A stretch of DNA of 64,000 nt from Alteromonadaceae bacterium BrNp21-10 (GTDB lineage Bacteria; Pseudomonadota; Gammaproteobacteria; Enterobacterales; Alteromonadaceae). Every line of letters begins with the position of its first letter. The first letter of the stretch is position 1. Under the pieces are notes generated by a model. That model worked only from the letters and a program-made list of their open reading frames with translations. It ran no database searches and was not told the DNA's origin. Below, piece by piece: positions 1 to 7,879 of the stretch. The position numbers and the translations under genes are program-made. The DNA lies in assembly GCA_030418115.1 (NCBI GenBank), contig JAUHQD010000001.1, positions 682,001-746,000 of the forward strand. Reading direction: 5' to 3'.

Positions 1-286
1 TAATTTGTTGTATCAAAGGTTGCGGTAATTGAATATTACTCATTGGCATAAATTGCACCAGATAACGGCCATTATCTTGCCAATGCGCTACAAATTGTTG
101 GGGCGCGGGAAGTGCATTAATGGTCGTGGCTAAGTCCTGGCCGAATTCTTCTAGCACCATAATGTTTTCATTACTGAAAGACGTAGATGGTTCGGAAAAT
201 TGATAGAAGAGGGTGTCGAGTAACCAGCCAAGGCCAACAGTCGCTACTAATACTGCCGTGATCAGCGAGAGGGTTAAAATTCGCAT
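1..286 (-). CDS. Sensor histidine kinase, N-terminal part (runs off the window)
   Basis: The reading frame begins with ATG at 284-286 on the minus strand and continues past base 1, so only about 95 N-terminal residues are visible. They hold a hydrophobic segment at about residues 3-21 (starting MRILTLSLITAVLVA), followed by a soluble, presumably periplasmic stretch. No HAMP, His-box or ATPase motif is reached. The assignment rests on context: the gene starts 4 bases after the stop of an OmpR-type response regulator on the same strand, the usual place of the cognate kinase, in a MipA/OmpV-DUF3019-regulator cluster. Kinase identity is therefore inference; membrane anchoring is seen. Confidence 0.7.
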   Translation of the reverse strand, partial: MRILTLSLITAVLVATVGLGWLLDTLFYQFSEPSTSFSNENIMVLEEFGQDLATTINALPAPQQFVAHWQDNGRYLVQFMPMSNIQLPQPLIQQI

Positions 287-290
287 ACTG

Positions 291-1022
291 TTACCAAGCA
301 TCGGGCGCAAACAGGTAACCTTTTCCCCAAATGGTTTTAATTTTAAGCGGATCCCGTGATTCATCCCCGAGTTTTTTGCGCAGCTTAGATATGCGTAAAT
401 CGATAGAACGGTCAAAACCGTCGTATTCAAAACCCCGTAGTTGGGTAATGAGTTCATCTCTGGAAATAACACTCCCCGCATGCATGGCGAGGATCCACAA
501 CACATCAAACTCCTTTGACGACATCTTAATGCTATTACCATTTAAGGCTACACTGCGTGACAAGCCATCAATAGACAAACCATTAAATACTAAGCGCTGT
601 GGGGCGGCTGCTAACGTATGTGCCTGTATGCTCTCTGCTATAGAATGAGGACTCGTTCTAGTTAGTTGTTTATTAATGCGCGTAAGCAGCGCTCTGGCGC
701 GTACCGGCTTGGTCAGATATTCATCTGCGCCCAGTTCTAAGCCTAATACTTCATCAATTTCTTCATCGCGAGCGGTGAGCATGATAATACTACCTTGAAA
801 GCTTGGACGGATGCGTTTACATACTTCAAAACCATCTAGCCCCGGTAACATGCCATCTAAAATGATTACGTCGGGTTTTATGTTGGCAATGGCGGGGATT
901 GCGTCATCCCCTCTAAAACACTGAATAATGTTAAATCCTTTAGTGGTGAGATAGTCTTTTATCCAATCAGACAATGACTCATCATCTTCGACTAACAGTA
1001 ATGTTTTTTGTTCTTTGTTCAT
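291..1022 (-). CDS. OmpR/PhoB-family response regulator
   Basis: This 243-residue protein has a receiver domain (about residues 7-120) with acidic pocket E12-D13-D14, phospho-acceptor D56 (in VIILDGMLPGLDGF), T83 and K105 (LTKP), then a C-terminal winged-helix DNA-binding domain ending in the family-typical KTIWGKGYLF. A longer frame opens upstream, but the ATG at 1020-1022 gives MNKEQKTLLLVEDD, starts where the family normally starts, and overlaps the stop of the upstream gene as TAATG, so I chose it. It lies between the DUF3019 gene and a sensor kinase and probably controls the MipA/OmpV and DUF3019 genes of its own cluster, which is inference from linkage. Confidence 0.9.
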   Translation of the reverse strand: MNKEQKTLLLVEDDESLSDWIKDYLTTKGFNIIQCFRGDDAIPAIANIKPDVIILDGMLPGLDGFEVCKRIRPSFQGSIIMLTARDEEIDEVLGLELGADEYLTKPVRARALLTRINKQLTRTSPHSIAESIQAHTLAAAPQRLVFNGLSIDGLSRSVALNGNSIKMSSKEFDVLWILAMHAGSVISRDELITQLRGFEYDGFDRSIDLRISKLRKKLGDESRDPLKIKTIWGKGYLFAPDAW

Positions 1023-1438
1023 TAAAATAATCGCCACGTTAAGCGTGATTTTTGTTTTTTCTGATACACCCAAGAAACCGTTAATTCGCTGTCGGCAATA
1101 TCAATCCGCTGTCCCTTTACTTGCAGGATAAATCGAATGTTGTGTGAGGTATTCAATTCGTGTAATAACATACCCGTGGTGACATTGTGCCAGCATTTTA
1201 ACGGTTGTGATTGGTTTTCAATGTATAAGCAATAATCATTTTTTTCGCCGCTTTGCCAAGTAACTTTAACTTGGGAATAGCAGCTTTGCCCTTGATACAA
1301 AGACACACATTGTTGAGGCATTATGCTCAGCCTAGTGGTTGTAGCATGACTGTGAGTGATAAAACCAATCAACAACGCCGTTATCAACAGCAACTTGTTG
1401 ATGGCGTTGAACGCAAATTCCTTTTTGGTTAGTCGCAT
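1022..1438 (-). CDS. DUF3019-family secreted protein
   Basis: The 138-residue protein has an N-terminal signal sequence (hydrophobic core LLLITALLIGFI, probable cleavage after SHA, about residue 32), then a small beta-rich domain with cysteines in MPQQCVSLYQGQSCYS and further at CLYIE and CWHN. The four cysteines could form two disulfides in the periplasm. The pattern matches what I know as DUF3019, found with MipA/OmpV proteins and two-component systems in marine gammaproteobacteria. Function is unknown. It is translationally coupled to the response regulator (TAATG overlap) and sits 12 bases after the MipA/OmpV gene. Confidence 0.75.
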   Translation of the reverse strand: MRLTKKEFAFNAINKLLLITALLIGFITHSHATTTRLSIMPQQCVSLYQGQSCYSQVKVTWQSGEKNDYCLYIENQSQPLKCWHNVTTGMLLHELNTSHNIRFILQVKGQRIDIADSELTVSWVYQKKQKSRLTWRLF

Positions 1439-1450
1439 TTTTCCCGTTCC

Positions 1451-2296
1451 CTAGAACAATACATAGGTAAGAGAAAGTTTGGCAACTGGCTCTACCTTGT
1501 TATCAATTAAGGGACTGTGATAAATACTAGAAGGCAAACGAGTGACTTTAAATGAGCTTTCAATGATCCAATCTTTGCTTAGCGGATAAGTTACCCCCAT
1601 TTCTCCTGTTAAGGTAATACCACCGCTGGCTTGGTATTGGGGGAATTTGTCACTGGATTCTTGAGGGTGAACGCCATAGTAATAATCTAAGGTTTTGGTC
1701 GCATGGTATTGCAAGCTGGAGATAGCATAAAAATTAAAGTTTTTGTGTTGCCAAGTGCGTCCTAGCCAAGCGCCAGCATAAACACCGTGACTACCTATTG
1801 GGGCGATAAAAAAACGTAATGCGGTGCTGCTATTTAAATAACGGGTGGCTCTAAGACCTAAACGTTGATCCGAATCACGAAACTCAATACCAATTAATCC
1901 TGCATGTACGTTACCGATGATGTAATCGCTGTTTGGATCTATTTCATCGTGGATTTCAGTTATATAAGCATCGAAAGACCAATCTTGGTTATTGTAAAAG
2001 TTATACCCAGCCCCGGCTTTACCTAAGCCTTTATCGCCTTTATTTTCAATAAAAAATCCGTTCCAACGAAAGTTAAGATGTAAATTCAGGAATAAACTGT
2101 CGTTATCGGGCGCATCAACAAAACGACTATTAAATACACTGTAACCGAAATTAAACTCTAAAAAGCCGCCATCGTCAGTTAACTCATCCTCTGCATGGGC
2201 AGGAATACTTAGGCATAAAAGTAAGCTGAGTGTAAGTGAGTAGTTGAATAGCGTGCGCAACACCTTGGATGTGGAGCTTGCAGATAGGTTTTTCAC
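1451..2296 (-). CDS. MipA/OmpV-family outer membrane protein
   Basis: A 281-residue protein with a signal peptide (hydrophobic stretch YSLTLSLLLCLSIPAHA, cleavage near residue 35) and an alternating amphipathic beta-strand pattern ending in the aromatic-terminal LSLTYVLF typical of outer membrane barrels. Length and motifs such as GAGYNFYNNQDWSFDAYI and GLRATRYLNSS fit MipA/OmpV, a family linked to the murein hydrolase MltA and to envelope stress or peptide resistance. The start is GTG at 2294-2296 with TAGGA about 8 bases upstream. It is the first gene of the minus-strand cluster, so its promoter should lie in 2297-2535. The exact substrate or partner cannot be read from sequence. Confidence 0.85.
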   Translation of the reverse strand: MKNLSASSTSKVLRTLFNYSLTLSLLLCLSIPAHAEDELTDDGGFLEFNFGYSVFNSRFVDAPDNDSLFLNLHLNFRWNGFFIENKGDKGLGKAGAGYNFYNNQDWSFDAYITEIHDEIDPNSDYIIGNVHAGLIGIEFRDSDQRLGLRATRYLNSSTALRFFIAPIGSHGVYAGAWLGRTWQHKNFNFYAISSLQYHATKTLDYYYGVHPQESSDKFPQYQASGGITLTGEMGVTYPLSKDWIIESSFKVTRLPSSIYHSPLIDNKVEPVAKLSLTYVLF

Positions 2297-2535
2297 AGTG
2301 GCGTCCTACGAGGTCTTTGGCATTTTTCCATATTGCCGAGATAGTTTGCCATATTAGAACTAAAATCCGGCATCCAATTTGTATCTTTTTGTATCCAATG
2401 GATTTATATCAGCTTTAGCGTAGCTAACTCATTATTAGTGCTTTATATAACTAAAGGCAACAGGTTGATTCCCATTGGCTAATGAAAATCGTATGATGAT
2501 TGTCAGTATCTTTAATAAGAATAATAAATAGTCAG

Positions 2536-2733
2536 ATGTCAGAGTTGGAAAAGCCAGAAGTAACTAAATGCCGTTGCGGCGGAAAAGCAACTGAACCACA
2601 ACTTGTGGCCAATTGTTCAGACCGCTGGATCATTCAATGCCGTGAGCCCCGTTGTGGTGCCAATAATATTGGTCAAGGACTGGTGGCAACTATTGAAGGA
2701 TGGAATCATCTCAGTTCTGGTTTTTATCGCTAA
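2536..2733 (+). CDS. Small cysteine-rich (zinc-ribbon-like) protein
   Basis: This 65-residue protein begins MSELEKPEVTKCRCGG and has cysteine pairs CRCGG and C-x5-C (CREPRCG) with one lone Cys between, a pattern like short zinc-binding ribbons of the Lar/restriction-alleviation type. The frame is open further up to a TTG at 2500, but the ATG at 2536 is preferred. The ribosome-binding site is poor for either start. It stands alone between the MipA cluster and uvrY. Function unknown; metal binding is inferred only from cysteine spacing. Confidence 0.55.
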   Translation: MSELEKPEVTKCRCGGKATEPQLVANCSDRWIIQCREPRCGANNIGQGLVATIEGWNHLSSGFYR

Positions 2734-2835
2734 ATTCTTCGGCTAAACGCGTCATAGTGGCTTGATTCATTCAATAATTCGCTTTAGTGTTGCTAAGCCT
2801 TCGATAACCATAATCACATTTTCCGGAGTACCATT

Positions 2836-3480
2836 TTGATTAGTATATTATTGGTTGATGATCATGATCTCGTCCGAAATGGGGTACGCCGAATATTAGA
2901 CGATATTCGTGGTTTTAAAGTAGTGGGCGAATGTGCCGACGGTGAGCAAGCCATTAAGTTTTGCCGTAATGAAACACCCGATGTTGTCTTGATGGATATG
3001 AACATGCCTGGCATGGGCGGCCTAGAAGCTACTCGTAAAATTATCCGCATGGACTTGGGCATTAAAGTTATTGTGTTATCCGTGCATCAAGAAAATCCTT
3101 ACCCCGCTAAAGTCATGCAATTAGGCGCCCATGGTTATCTCACTAAAAGTGCGGTGCCAGCAGAAATGATCAAGGCCGTGCATCAAGTACACGCCGGCCA
3201 ACGTTATATCTCACCCGATATGGCGCAACAGGTAGCATTAGGGCAACTGGATTTAAACGAGAACGACCCGTTTAAGCCATTGTCCGATCGTGAAATGCAA
3301 ATATTGTTGATGATCACTAAAGGTTTACGTATTCCCGATATTGCCATTCAGCTTAATTTGAGCGCGAAAACGGTGAATACCTATAAATACCGCATGTTTG
3401 AAAAGCTGAATGTAAATGGGGAAGTTGAACTCACCCATTTAGCCTTACGACATAAACTGATCACCTCGGAATCCATTTAA
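2836..3480 (+). CDS. uvrY: UvrY/GacA-type response regulator
   Basis: The 214-residue protein has a receiver domain with D8-D9 and phospho-acceptor D54 (DVVLMDMNMPGM) and a C-terminal LuxR-type helix-turn-helix (PLSDREMQILLMITKGLRI to SAKTVNTYKYRMFEKL), the signature of UvrY/GacA, the regulator paired with BarA that activates Csr small RNAs. The start is TTG at 2836, supported by CCGGAG eight bases upstream and by the family N-terminus MISILLVDDHDLVR. It lies 6 bases before uvrC, the conserved gammaproteobacterial order uvrY-uvrC-pgsA, so the three are probably cotranscribed. Confidence 0.95.
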   Translation: MISILLVDDHDLVRNGVRRILDDIRGFKVVGECADGEQAIKFCRNETPDVVLMDMNMPGMGGLEATRKIIRMDLGIKVIVLSVHQENPYPAKVMQLGAHGYLTKSAVPAEMIKAVHQVHAGQRYISPDMAQQVALGQLDLNENDPFKPLSDREMQILLMITKGLRIPDIAIQLNLSAKTVNTYKYRMFEKLNVNGEVELTHLALRHKLITSESI

Positions 3481-3486
3481 GCCTTC

Positions 3487-5328
3487 ATGAGTGAACAGCC
3501 CGAAATTGTCGCCTTCGACTCAGCCGCTTTTTTAAAAAACCTAACCCAGCAACCGGGGGTGTATCGCATGTATAACGTCAAAGAAGACGTTATTTATGTG
3601 GGCAAAGCTAAAAATCTCAAAAAACGGGTATCTAGTTATTTTCGACAAAACGTAGATAGCATCAAAACTCAGTCATTGGTAAAGCACATTACGCATATAG
3701 AAGTGACGGTGACCCACACCGAAACCGAAGCCTATGTGCTGGAAAATAACCTGATCAAGCAATACCGGCCTCGGTATAACGTATTGCTAAAAGACGACAA
3801 GTCTTATCCGTTTATCTTTTTATCTGATCATCAGCATCCGCGCTTAGGCAATCATCGTGGTCCTAAAAAAGCCAAGGGTGAATATTTTGGTCCTTACCCT
3901 AGTTCATGGGCGGTAAGGGCGAGTTTGCATTCTATGCAGCGCTTGTTTCCCATTCGTCAGTGTGAAGACAACTACTATAAATCCCGCAGTCGTCCTTGTT
4001 TACAGCATCAGTTGCAACGCTGCGCTGCGCCTTGCGTGGAAGGGTATATTAGCGATGAAGATTACAATCAGCAGGTTGAGTTAGCGCGGCTGTTTTTAAA
4101 AGGCAAAAATGCTCAAGTCATTAGTCAGCTTGTAGATAAGATGGAGCAGGCCAGCAGCGAGCTTAGATTTGAAGCCGCCGCACGTTATCGCGATCAAATT
4201 GGCGCACTTAAAAAAGTGCAAGATCAGCAGTGGGTAAGTGGTAATGAGCGTGAAATGGATGTTTTCGGTTTTGCTTACCGTAACGGCATTGCCAGCGTAC
4301 AAGGGATATTTGTGCGTGACAATAAACTGCTTGGTAGTAAAAGTTTCTTCCCTAAAGTGCCAAAAATCATGGATGAAGAAGAAGTATTTCAGTCGTTTTT
4401 ATTGCAGTTTTACCTAACTGGCGACAAGGCCATTCCTTCACAAATTATTGTACCTATTGCCCTTGAAGAACAATCCAGCATTGAAGAGCTATTGACCGAA
4501 CACGCTAAACACGCGGTTAAACTGTTTAAAGGCGCGCGAGGGGAGAAGCAACGCTACTTAAAATTAGCAAATACTAATGCCGAATCCGCGCTCGAAGCTC
4601 AACAAAATCATCAGAAATCGGTATTCGCCCGTTATTTAGAATTAGAAAAGGTACTGGATTTTGAACAGCCTATACAACGTATGGAGTGTTTTGATATTAG
4701 TCATACATCAGGCCAACAAACAGTCGCGTCGTGTGTGGTATTTAACCGTGACGGCCCTTATAAAACCGATTATCGCCGCTACAATATAGAAGGCATTACT
4801 CCCGGAGATGATTACGCCGCGATGGCGCAAGCACTGCAACGTCGTTATAAAAAATCAGCCACCAGTGTCGATGAAAAAATGCCCGACATTTTGTTTATCG
4901 ACGGTGGTAAAGGTCAATTGGCTCAGGCTGAGGCACATTTTGAAGATTGGCAAGGCAGTAAAAAGCCTCTGTTAATCGGCGTTGCCAAGGGTACTAGCCG
5001 CAAAGCCGGTTTGGAAACCCTCATATTGGCAGGCAGCCATGCTACTATTCCATTAAATGCCGATTCCATAGCGTTACATTTGATCCAACATATTCGCGAT
5101 GAATCACACCGTTTTGCCATTGCCGGTCATCGTAATAAACGTCAGAAAGTAAAGCGCACCTCTAAGCTAGAATCTATACCAGGGGTGGGCGCAAAACGTC
5201 GGCAAAATTTGTTAAAGTACATGGGGGGGCTGCAAGAAGTGCTTAAAGCCAATGTTAGCGAACTGGCACAAGTACCCGGCATTAGTCAGGAACTGGCTGA
5301 AATCATCCATGAACATTTGAATACATAA
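3487..5328 (+). CDS. uvrC: Excinuclease ABC subunit C (UvrC)
   Basis: The 613-residue protein is full length for UvrC, which makes the two incisions around DNA lesions in nucleotide excision repair after UvrAB loading. Seen in order: GIY-YIG nuclease (GVYRMYNVK and VIYVGKAKNLKKRV, residues 20-48), a cysteine cluster CLQHQLQRCAAPC near 172-184, the UVR/UvrB-interaction motif around 205-240, the RNase H-like C-terminal nuclease (ECFDISHTSGQ and LFIDGGKGQL), and tandem helix-hairpin-helix at the end (IPGVGAKRR, VPGISQELA). It follows uvrY by 6 bases and precedes pgsA by 17. Confidence 0.97.
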   Translation: MSEQPEIVAFDSAAFLKNLTQQPGVYRMYNVKEDVIYVGKAKNLKKRVSSYFRQNVDSIKTQSLVKHITHIEVTVTHTETEAYVLENNLIKQYRPRYNVLLKDDKSYPFIFLSDHQHPRLGNHRGPKKAKGEYFGPYPSSWAVRASLHSMQRLFPIRQCEDNYYKSRSRPCLQHQLQRCAAPCVEGYISDEDYNQQVELARLFLKGKNAQVISQLVDKMEQASSELRFEAAARYRDQIGALKKVQDQQWVSGNEREMDVFGFAYRNGIASVQGIFVRDNKLLGSKSFFPKVPKIMDEEEVFQSFLLQFYLTGDKAIPSQIIVPIALEEQSSIEELLTEHAKHAVKLFKGARGEKQRYLKLANTNAESALEAQQNHQKSVFARYLELEKVLDFEQPIQRMECFDISHTSGQQTVASCVVFNRDGPYKTDYRRYNIEGITPGDDYAAMAQALQRRYKKSATSVDEKMPDILFIDGGKGQLAQAEAHFEDWQGSKKPLLIGVAKGTSRKAGLETLILAGSHATIPLNADSIALHLIQHIRDESHRFAIAGHRNKRQKVKRTSKLESIPGVGAKRRQNLLKYMGGLQEVLKANVSELAQVPGISQELAEIIHEHLNT

Positions 5329-5345
5329 TATAAGAAGTAAAATTA

Positions 5346-5921
5346 GTGACCATACCCAATATTATTACCTTAATTAGAGTTGTACTTATTCCCGTTTTTG
5401 TTGCGGTGTATTTTCTAGACTGGAAATGGGCACATCAGGCTGCGGCTTTTATTTTTTGGCTTGCCGCGATTACCGATTGGTTTGATGGTTATCTTGCTCG
5501 TAAATTAAATCAAACTACCGCCTTTGGCGCATTTCTCGACCCCGTAGCCGACAAACTCATTGTTGCAGTAGCATTGTTAATGTTGGCGCATACCTATCAA
5601 GACCCATGGATCACCATTCCAGCAGTGTTACTGACTGCTCGTGAAGTGTTTGTGTCGTCCTTACGGGAATGGATGGCGGAATCAGGCAAACGGGACGTGG
5701 TGCAAGTGTCATTTATCGGTAAAGCTAAAACCATGGCGCAAATGTTAGCCCTGATTGGCTTGTTATCAGAGCTTGAAGTATTTATGGGGATCCCCATTTA
5801 TTGGGTCACACTCGGTTATATATTATTGTTTATTGCCACAGTGCTATCAGTGTGGTCATTAATAATTTATTTAAAAGCGGCCAAACAATACCTAATTGAT
5901 GCTTCAAAACTAGAAGAGTGA
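5346..5921 (+). CDS. pgsA: CDP-diacylglycerol-glycerol-3-phosphate 3-phosphatidyltransferase
   Basis: This 191-residue integral inner-membrane enzyme makes phosphatidylglycerol phosphate, the committed step to phosphatidylglycerol and cardiolipin. The CDP-alcohol phosphotransferase signature (DG-x2-AR-x8-G-x3-D-x3-D) is present as DWFDGYLARKLNQ followed by GAFLDPVADK. About four to five hydrophobic helices are visible. The start is GTG at 5346, preceded by AAGAAG about 8 bases away, giving the family N-terminus MTIPNIITLIRV. It closes the uvrY-uvrC-pgsA group just before the tRNA promoter. Confidence 0.96.
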   Translation: MTIPNIITLIRVVLIPVFVAVYFLDWKWAHQAAAFIFWLAAITDWFDGYLARKLNQTTAFGAFLDPVADKLIVAVALLMLAHTYQDPWITIPAVLLTAREVFVSSLREWMAESGKRDVVQVSFIGKAKTMAQMLALIGLLSELEVFMGIPIYWVTLGYILLFIATVLSVWSLIIYLKAAKQYLIDASKLEE

Positions 5922-6025
5922 AAACTTTTTCTATTTGGTCTGAACATAAAAACCACGATTTGGCCGAAAAAACGGCACTTGACACAAAAATGCCAAAAAC
6001 AGTGATAAATCATCGCTTTTTGAGG

Positions 6026-6053
6026 TTGACAGAATGGCCTTTGAAGGTAGAAT
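6026..6053 (+). promoter_or_regulatory. Sigma-70 promoter of the tRNA operon
   Basis: The -35 box TTGACA (6026-6031) and -10 box TAGAAT (6048-6053) are 16 bases apart, followed by a GC-rich discriminator (GCACCCC), as is typical of stringently controlled stable-RNA promoters. It lies 38 bases before tRNA-Gly. Confidence 0.8.
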
Positions 6054-6090
6054 GCACCCCAGATTTCGCGAGTCGAAATAAATAAAGTCT

Positions 6091-6166
<76 letters not shown>

Positions 6167-6175
6167 AACTTTATC

Positions 6176-6249
6176 GGCGGGTTGGCAGAGTGGCTATGCA
6201 GCGGATTGCAAATCCGTGGACCTCGGTTCGACTCCGGGACCCGCCTCCA
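6176..6249 (+). tRNA. tRNA-Cys (anticodon GCA)
   Basis: A 74-base cloverleaf with encoded CCA: acceptor GGCGGGT pairs with ACCCGCC, anticodon loop GATTGCAAATC carries GCA, and the T-loop is GGTTCGACTCC. It lies 9 bases after tRNA-Gly. Confidence 0.97.
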
Positions 6250-6272
6250 TAATGTTTAATATTATGGAAGCA

Positions 6273-6460
6273 AACTTCAAATTTTGAGCTTCACGGCTCA
6301 CATCCGATGTCCGGGTGGTGACAAATTTGTAGGGAACAAATTTGAACAGCTTTAGCTGGCCTGCGAAGCAGGTGAGTCACAGGATGTGACGAATAAATTG
6401 GTAGACGCCGCGCAGGAAAGCCCAGTGTCGACCAAGACAGGATGTCGAAAGGGCGACCAC
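6273..6460 (+). pseudogene. Degenerate tRNA-Leu-like repeat unit in the tRNA operon spacer
   Basis: The stretch from 6273 to about 6330 is an imperfect copy of 6490-6550, the sequence that leads into the intact tRNA-Leu. Both run from AACTTCA through CACATCCGATG or CTACATCCGATG into a tRNA-Leu 5' end (CCGGGTGGTGA). In the first copy the D-arm is disrupted and no anticodon arm follows. A second fragment resembling a leucine D-arm (AAATTGGTAGACGC) is at about 6392-6405. Between and after them are three short hairpins: CCTGC-GAA-GCAGG, GTCAC-AGGAT-GTGAC and GAC-AGGAT-GTC. I read this as remnants of a tandem tRNA-Leu duplication, perhaps with retained RNA structure; a processed spacer with no function is also possible. 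Confidence 0.6.
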
Positions 6461-6525
6461 AAGGAATTGCTCAAAGAGCAATAAGATTTAACTTCACATT
6501 TTAGGCTTCACAGCCTACATCCGAT

Positions 6526-6612
6526 GCCCGGGTGGTGAAATTGGTAGACACAAGGGATTTAAAATCCCTCGATCGCAAGGTCGTGCCGGTTCAAGTCCGG
6601 CCCCGGGCACCA
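6526..6612 (+). tRNA. tRNA-Leu (anticodon TAA)
   Basis: An 87-base class II tRNA with encoded CCA: acceptor GCCCGGG pairs with CCCGGGC, the anticodon stem-loop GGGATTTAAAATCCC carries TAA, there is a long variable arm (CGATCGCAAGGTCG), and the T-loop is GGTTCAAGTCC. Its 3' half is repeated at 16152-16209, marking it as the integration site of the element that follows. Confidence 0.96.
6554..6612 (+). repeat. Left attachment site (attL) inside tRNA-Leu
   Basis: From the anticodon stem GGGATTTAAAATCCCTCG to the CCA end this matches 16152-16209 with three substitutions and one missing G in the right copy. The identical 18-base start contains the palindromic anticodon arm, a common crossover region of tyrosine integrases. 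The left copy retains correct acceptor pairing with the tRNA 5' end, so the tRNA stays functional. Confidence 0.9.
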
Positions 6613-6647
6613 ATTAAATCGATAGCATTCACTAACATAATATAATT

Positions 6648-6695
6648 TGTATCATATATGTAGCACCTCGATGCATTAGAATAAATCATGTATCA
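6648..6695. other. Putative integrase arm-type sites, left end
   Basis: Two copies of TGTATCA (6648-6654 and 6689-6695) lie 36-83 bases inside attL. The same heptamer occurs four times just inside attR (both orientations). Short direct repeats flanking the core on both sides are expected for arm-binding sites of tyrosine integrases; binding is inferred. Confidence 0.45.
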
Positions 6696-6934
6696 AAATG
6701 CACTATTTGATAATGTTTAGCCGTTTGGCGTTATATGCTGTTTAGATGTATATTGAAACTACTTTCCGATTTTATAAAAATGAAAATCAACTGGTCAGAC
6801 CTCTATGGGGTTTATTTCCCTTATACTTACTATCAACCGTGCAGCAGACATGAGTAAAATCATGACACGGCGTAACCAGTTTGGTCGAGGCAGTGTCCGG
6901 TAATGACGTTCTGAATCCAAGATAGTTCTTGGCG

Positions 6935-6962
6935 AAGGCTCCCTAGTAGGAGCCTTTGTTAT
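6935..6962 (+). terminator. Rho-independent terminator-like hairpin
   Basis: AAGGCTCC (6935-6942) and GGAGCCTT (6949-6956) form an 8-bp stem followed by TTGTTATTTC. It would stop transcription entering from the tRNA operon before the gene at 6990. The rest of 6613-6989 shows no coding frame I trust. Confidence 0.6.
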
Positions 6963-6989
6963 TTCTGGCCTTAAAAACTGTTGCAATAA

Positions 6990-7541
6990 ATGAGTTCAAA
7001 ACGCCTTTTTAACCTTGCTGACTGTGAATACCAGTTTTGGAAGCCTTTTGACTATCAGGGAACCGTGATTAGCTTTGATCACTTGCAAGCACGAAAGCTA
7101 ACCTACAGGCACCCAGATGGAAGGGAGCAGTACACGCTATACATTACAATATCTCACCATGTATTTACTTCAGATCCCACCAAATCAAAAGATCCGCATG
7201 ACATTCAGATTTATCCTCACAAATTGGAGGATTTAAGATCGTTTTGTCCGACTAGATATGCTTTATCTTTTCATTTGCCAAGTATCTTGGAAACTTTACC
7301 AGAACAGTTTTGCTATCACGGGGGATACAGCCGCTATTGCACATGCAAGCTAAAGGATGATGGTAAAGATATTTTCTATCAAGTCGTGTTCAGAGCGTGG
7401 AGGGAAAAAGGAAAAATGCGGTTTCATGTTGAAAGCGCATACCCATTGTCACATCGACCATCAAAGGTGAAGAAGGTTAGTTTTTGGGTCATTTGCCATC
7501 ATTTATTAAAGAATAAGCCTTTGCCAACACCTCCACATTAA
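6990..7541 (+). CDS. Hypothetical cargo protein of the element
   Basis: I do not recognise this 183-residue protein. It is soluble (no signal or membrane segment), rich in aromatic residues and histidines, and has blocks TLYITISHHVFTSD, YCTCKL, FYQVVFRAWREKGKMRFHV and SAYPLSHRP. The C-terminal half alternates beta-strand-like segments with basic residues. It is the only gene of the element on the plus strand, placed alone next to the attachment site and behind its own terminator hairpin; that is where satellites and prophages often keep accessory (defence or lysogenic-conversion) genes. ATG at 6990 has no clear ribosome-binding site. Function unknown; a cargo role is inference from position. 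Confidence 0.7.
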   Translation: MSSKRLFNLADCEYQFWKPFDYQGTVISFDHLQARKLTYRHPDGREQYTLYITISHHVFTSDPTKSKDPHDIQIYPHKLEDLRSFCPTRYALSFHLPSILETLPEQFCYHGGYSRYCTCKLKDDGKDIFYQVVFRAWREKGKMRFHVESAYPLSHRPSKVKKVSFWVICHHLLKNKPLPTPPH

Positions 7542-7598
7542 TCTATGAGATTGAATCCATTGAAATACTGCCTAGCAGGGCATACTAACTGGCTGTTT

Positions 7599-7874
7599 TT
7601 AGCCATTATCCTCACTTTCTAAATAATACCGCCTCACATATTCCCTAAACCGATCGCTTATCCACTCGGGATCTACTTCAATATGCGAGCATAATCTTCG
7701 CGTAATGCTGCCACAGCGGCATAAATCATCAAAAGCGGTCTTGTGGTAACGAAAACGTTTTTTTCCGTCTGTTAAATAATATTTTGCATCAACGATCAGT
7801 AGCGCCAAAGCCGCGCCCCAAAGCATACGCTCGGGGCTTGGTGGGCTTTCTTCTGTCAGTATGTGTTCAAGCAT
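7599..7874 (-). CDS. Hypothetical protein, last gene of the element's packaging operon
   Basis: This 91-residue soluble protein is unknown to me. It has a leucine/alanine-rich helix (MLWGAALALLIVDAKYYL), a basic middle (GKKRFRYHK) and an acidic C-terminus. It starts 5 bases after the stop of the preceding gene and ends the minus-strand operon that carries the terminase genes, so a late or packaging-associated role is possible. No membrane protein signature is convincing because the hydrophobic stretch is short and ends with charged residues. Confidence 0.6.
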   Translation of the reverse strand: MLEHILTEESPPSPERMLWGAALALLIVDAKYYLTDGKKRFRYHKTAFDDLCRCGSITRRLCSHIEVDPEWISDRFREYVRRYYLESEDNG

Positions 7875-7879
7875 CTTGC

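Noticed and set aside
6392-6405. Second functional tRNA-Leu
   Set aside because: Only a D-arm-like piece exists; acceptor, anticodon and T arms are missing.
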